Shown in pieces: positions 61,250 through 64,000 of a stretch of 64,000 bases of DNA. The notes beneath the pieces are model-generated. The model saw nothing but the letters and a program-made list of their open reading frames with translations, had not been told where the DNA came from and did not search any database. A program made the position numbers and the translations under genes. Each line of letters starts with the position of its first letter. The first letter of the stretch is position 1. The stretch is from Glycomyces albidus (GTDB lineage Bacteria > Actinomycetota > Actinomycetes > Mycobacteriales > Micromonosporaceae): NCBI RefSeq assembly GCF_009451885.1, contig NZ_WIAO01000013.1, positions 1-64,000 of the forward strand. Direction: 5' to 3'.

Positions 61250-61954
61250 TTACTCCCATCGGAAGCAGCGCGCTGCGATCGCGCTGATGACCACCGTGTA
61301 CGCGGCCAGCAGGATCAGCGGCAGCAGGTCAGGGGACTGGCCTGTCCAGGCCTGGGCCAGGCCGGCCCTGAACGCGCCGAGAGGGGTGTACTCGCCGACG
61401 CGCGCCAGGCTAGCAGGCATCTGCGCCACCGGCTGGATGAGACCTGCGAGGTAGGCCATCGGGAAGTAGAGGAGGACGCCGATGCCGTTGGCGGCCCGGC
61501 CGTTCGGGGCGAGCGCGGCGATGAGCAGGCCGACGGCGAACATCGCGGCGGTGCCGAGGGCGCAGGCGATCGCGACCGGCAGGGCGCGGGAGGGCAGCTG
61601 GATGCCGAGGACGCCCCCGGCGACGGTGAGCTGGAGCGCGGTCGCCGCGGCGAGGAGCGCGAGTTGCAGGAGCAGCTGCACGGCGAGGAGGTTGCCGGGT
61701 TTGACGGGCGTGGTGGAGAGGCGCCGGAGGATGCCGCGTTCGCGGTAGCCGGCGAGGGTGGTGGGCAGGAGGTAGAGGCCGATGAGTCCCACGGCGATCG
61801 ACATGCCCATGGGGAGGAGGACCGTGTCGTCCTTCGGGGTGGACGCGCCGAAGACGACGAGGAAGAACAGGGGGATGAGGATGCTGACGAGTGAGCCGGG
61901 CTCGCGCAGGAGCAGCTTCGTCTCGACGGCGGTGAGTTTGGCGAGGGCGGTCAT
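61250..61954 (-). CDS. ABC-2 type exporter permease
   Basis: 234 residues, six membrane helices. N-terminal amphipathic ALAKLTAVETKLLLREPGSLV, helix 1 at about 24–45, and the loop YRERGILRRLSTTPVKPGNLLAVQLLLQ typical of drug-type ABC-2 permeases (DrrB/YadH-like). It lies 55 bp after the ATPase gene and 5 bp before the kinase gene. Confidence 0.9.
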   Translation of the reverse strand: MTALAKLTAVETKLLLREPGSLVSILIPLFFLVVFGASTPKDDTVLLPMGMSIAVGLIGLYLLPTTLAGYRERGILRRLSTTPVKPGNLLAVQLLLQLALLAAATALQLTVAGGVLGIQLPSRALPVAIACALGTAAMFAVGLLIAALAPNGRAANGIGVLLYFPMAYLAGLIQPVAQMPASLARVGEYTPLGAFRAGLAQAWTGQSPDLLPLILLAAYTVVISAIAARCFRWE

Positions 61955-62009
61955 GGCGGCGTCTCCGGTTCGTTGATGCGGCGGCGTGCGGGCGAAGTGG
62001 TCGCGGTGC

Positions 62010-62921
62010 TCAGTGGTCGAAGGGGCGGCCGGTGAGGGCGATGAAGGCGTCTTCGAGGGAGCGCTGGTCGATGCGAAGGTCGGTGACGAGCAGGTGTTCT
62101 TGGGCGAGGCGGGCGGCGACGGCGGTGGCGAAGTCGCCGGTGCCGTGGACCGTGACGTGGGCGCCGTCGCGGTCGACGGCCGTGATGCCGGGGAGCGCGG
62201 AGAGGAGCGGCACCGGGTCGGTGTCCGCGAGGAGCGTGAAGCGCATCTGCTGCGGGCCGGCGTCGGCGCCGACGAGGCCGGCGGGGGTGTCGAGGGCGAC
62301 GACCGTGCCGCGGTCGATGACGGCGACCCGGTCGCACAGTTCCTCGACCTCGTCCATGAAGTGGCTGACCAGGACGGTGGTGACGCCGCGGGCCCGGACG
62401 CGTTTCACGAGCTCCCAGGTGGAGCGCCGGGCCTGCGGGTCGAGGCCGGTGGTGAGTTCGTCGAGGAACACGACCTTCGGGTCGCCGACGAGCGCGAGCG
62501 CGATGAACAGGCGCTGGCGCTGCCCGCCGGAGAGTTTCCCGAAGCGGGCGCGGCGCAGCTCGGCCAGGCCCCATTCCTCTTGCAGTTCACGCCAGTCGCG
62601 CGGCGCCCGGTAGAAGGAGGCGTACAGGTCGAGGGCTTCGCCGACCTTGAGGTTCTCGGGGAGTTGGGTCTGCTGGAGCTGGACGCCGACGTCCTCGCGG
62701 AGGGCCCGGGCGTCGCGGACGGGGTCGAGCCCGAGGACGCGGATGGTGCCGGCGTCGGGGCGGCGCAGGCCTTCGACGCATTCGACGGTGGTGGTCTTCC
62801 CGGCGCCGTTCGGGCCGAGGATGCCGAACACCTCGCCCTCCTGGACGGAGAAGGAGACGTCCTCGAGGACGGCCCGGCCGGAGTAGGTCTTTCGCAGGTT
62901 CGCGACTTCGATGACTGCCAT
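62010..62921 (-). CDS. ABC transporter ATP-binding protein (DrrA-like)
   Basis: 303 residues. Walker A GPNGAGKTTT, signature KLSGGQRQRLFIALALVG, Walker B VVFLDELTTGLDP (Glu present but DEL instead of DEP), and switch His VSHFMDEVEEL. A C-terminal domain of about 80 residues follows. The Leu after DE is a mild departure. First gene of the exporter/two-component operon. Confidence 0.92.
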   Translation of the reverse strand: MAVIEVANLRKTYSGRAVLEDVSFSVQEGEVFGILGPNGAGKTTTVECVEGLRRPDAGTIRVLGLDPVRDARALREDVGVQLQQTQLPENLKVGEALDLYASFYRAPRDWRELQEEWGLAELRRARFGKLSGGQRQRLFIALALVGDPKVVFLDELTTGLDPQARRSTWELVKRVRARGVTTVLVSHFMDEVEELCDRVAVIDRGTVVALDTPAGLVGADAGPQQMRFTLLADTDPVPLLSALPGITAVDRDGAHVTVHGTGDFATAVAARLAQEHLLVTDLRIDQRSLEDAFIALTGRPFDH

Positions 62922-63087
62922 GGCTCAAGCCTCGCCGCTTCGAGGCCCTGCCGAATCGACCCTCGGGCGCGCATCGGCGCATCGATGTGCGGACCGGAAA
63001 TCAACCGACTGGTCGATGCGCCCTGGCCGCAAGCCCGCCGCCGAAGCTCCGGCGACGGTTCGCCCGGCCGGATGCGGCAGAACGCCA

Positions 63088-63114
63088 GGGGCGCCTCATT
63101 CCTGGCGGCGCCCC
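63088..63114 (-). terminator. Terminator of the small secreted protein gene
   Basis: GGGGCGCC pairs with GGCGCCCC around 11 nt, 35 bp beyond the stop of the gene at 63149 on the - strand. Confidence 0.5.
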
Positions 63115-63148
63115 CGGCGGTTCCCGGGCGCTGCGCCCGGCCTTGCGC

Positions 63149-63529
63149 TCATTCGGTGATCTGGATGCGCTGCCAGATGTCGAAGTTCCCGTTCCAGCTC
63201 AGGTCCATGTAGTAGGTGTACCCGGCGCGGATGTTGTAGCTCTTGGAGTTGCAGCCGGCGTCGGAGCCGTCGGAGATCTCCAGGAGGTTGCCGCTCCCCC
63301 CGACCCGGTACAGGACGCCGGTCACCGCGTGACCGTCCCGCTGCGTGTCGCAGACCTTGAACGTGTCCGTCTCCGCGTCGTAGTGGGTCATGGTCCCGAG
63401 CTGCCGGCCGTCCCGGTCGCTCAGGATCAGATATGCGTTGGCCGCTTGCGCCTGTCCCGACGCTCCGAGGACGAGTGCCGTCATGGCGGCGCATACGACC
63501 AGCGCACGCTTCGCGAATGTGGAGAACAA
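63149..63529 (-). CDS. Small secreted protein of a Streptomyces-type family, unknown function
   Basis: 126 residues from a TTG with GGGAAG 6 nt upstream. Signal peptide MFSTFAKRALVVCAAMTALV, probable cut after QAQA near residue 30. Mature chain of about 96 residues, all-beta looking, with two Cys: TDTFKVCDTQRDGHAV and SDGSDAGCNSKSYNI, then YYMDLSWNGNFDIWQRI. The VCD..DG.....DG...GCN pattern is familiar from many small exported Streptomyces proteins without assigned function. A longer frame starting at 63856 would put an Arg/Pro-rich tract before the signal peptide, so I rejected it. Confidence 0.75.
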   Translation of the reverse strand: MFSTFAKRALVVCAAMTALVLGASGQAQAANAYLILSDRDGRQLGTMTHYDAETDTFKVCDTQRDGHAVTGVLYRVGGSGNLLEISDGSDAGCNSKSYNIRAGYTYYMDLSWNGNFDIWQRIQITE

Positions 63530-63789
63530 AATAGACTTCCCTTCTGTGACAGGGCCAGTATTCGAGCCCGGCGGCCTGTTCACAAGGCGGAACACCGGCG
63601 GAACTCCGGCGGGAGATGCGGGCCCTTTCCAGCCGCCGGTTCGCCGTTCCGGACGGGGTCGCTCGGCGGTCCCTCGGGCCATTCGTCGTGGCGCCGAGCC
63701 GTGGCGATGCCGGGACCGTCCGAATATCCGTCTTCGTACCGACCCCGGCCGGTCGTTCGGCCCAGGGCGGCGAGGCTTCCGCGCGCCAA

Positions 63790-63829
63790 GGTTGGCGAGG
63801 CGGGCCCGGCCGGGCCCGCGCCGCCAACC
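63790..63829. repeat. 40-bp inverted repeat just upstream of a secreted-protein start
   Basis: GGTTGGCGAGGCGGGCCCGG is followed with no spacer by CCGGGCCCGCGCCGCCAACC; 18 of 20 positions pair. It ends 15 bp before the TTG at 63845. It could be a terminator for leftward transcription, an operator, or an RNA hairpin that hides the start. Confidence 0.7.
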
Positions 63830-63844
63830 GATTGGACATCGACG

Positions 63845-64000
63845 TTGCGACGACACGCGAAACGACTCCTTCTCGGCGCGACCGCCCTGGCGGTCACCGC
63901 CGGTGCGACGGCCGCCGCCTTCGGCACCGCGCAGGCCGAACCCGCCGGCCCCGGCGCGGCCGCCGACGCGAGCGCGCCTGCGCTGGCCGAACCGAACGGG
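63845..64000 (+). CDS. Start of a secreted protein (cut by the window end)
   Basis: 52 codons from TTG. MRRHAKRLLLGATALAVTAG then ATAAAFGTAQA is a good Sec signal peptide with a cut after AQA near residue 31; the mature part begins EPAGPGAAADASAPALAEP, an Ala/Pro-rich start as in propeptides of secreted proteases. No strong ribosome site. The function cannot be judged from this piece. Confidence 0.5.
   Translation, partial: MRRHAKRLLLGATALAVTAGATAAAFGTAQAEPAGPGAAADASAPALAEPNG

Overview
The window is about 64 kb of very GC-rich DNA (roughly 70% by eye) with actinobacterial gene content. A mycothiol glycosyltransferase (mshA) lies in the order mshA–ybjN–gpm–senX3–regX3, there is a eukaryotic-type glutamine synthetase II, an MFS–thymidylate kinase fusion, and a ppa/dacB/zincin/tilS/hpt/ftsH/folE neighbourhood. 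Secreted glycoside hydrolases, LPxTG surface proteins and chaplin-like repeats fit a filamentous soil actinomycete. A Glycomycetaceae-like or related genus is possible, but I cannot fix the genus from the sequence.

Layout. 0–5.3 kb: end of an IS3 transposase, glnII, a secreted protein of unknown function, then four small secreted proteins built from a Cys-X12/13-Cys repeat that resembles chaplin domains. The last of these is followed by five extra, decayed copies of its own 3' end. 5.3–10 kb: a GH95 alpha-L-fucosidase and two paralogous LPxTG-anchored surface proteins. 10–28 kb: mostly core genes. These are a purine permease behind a hairpin-rich leader, an ABC-2 exporter, a ferredoxin-reductase-type flavoprotein, two PH-domain membrane proteins, an aldo/keto reductase, the regX3/senX3–gpm–ybjN–mshA block, a TetR regulator, MFS–Tmk and HolB. 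28–40.7 kb: an acidic DxDxDG-repeat protein, folE, ftsH, hpt (inverted relative to its usual cluster), tilS, zincin, a secreted alpha-amylase inserted in the cluster, dacB, ppa, an array of TTCAG-N6-TTCAG repeats, and yaaA.

40.7–45.2 kb is an accessory patch. It holds tRNA-Lys, a CmtR-like metal sensor with a CDF exporter, a DoxX protein, an alpha/beta hydrolase, and relics of transposases, a sigma factor and a GH13 enzyme. 45.2–56.3 kb is a galactomannan/mannan utilisation locus: a secreted GH5 mannanase with CBM2, a GH36 alpha-galactosidase, a ROK regulator, two paralogous Tat-lipoprotein binding proteins and one pair of permeases with no ATPase. Four of its transcripts have look-alike promoters. 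56.5–64 kb carries a GlsB/YeaQ-type membrane protein, a nucleotidyltransferase-fold protein, a Clp-N/SRPBCC fusion with an HTH partner, a four-gene ABC transporter/two-component operon, a small secreted protein, and the start of another secreted protein preceded by a large perfect-looking inverted repeat.

The best candidates for something undescribed are the chaplin-like repeat cluster with its 3'-end amplification (2.7–5.3 kb) and the promoter-like 11-bp-periodic TTCAG repeat array between convergent ppa and yaaA (39.5–39.9 kb).
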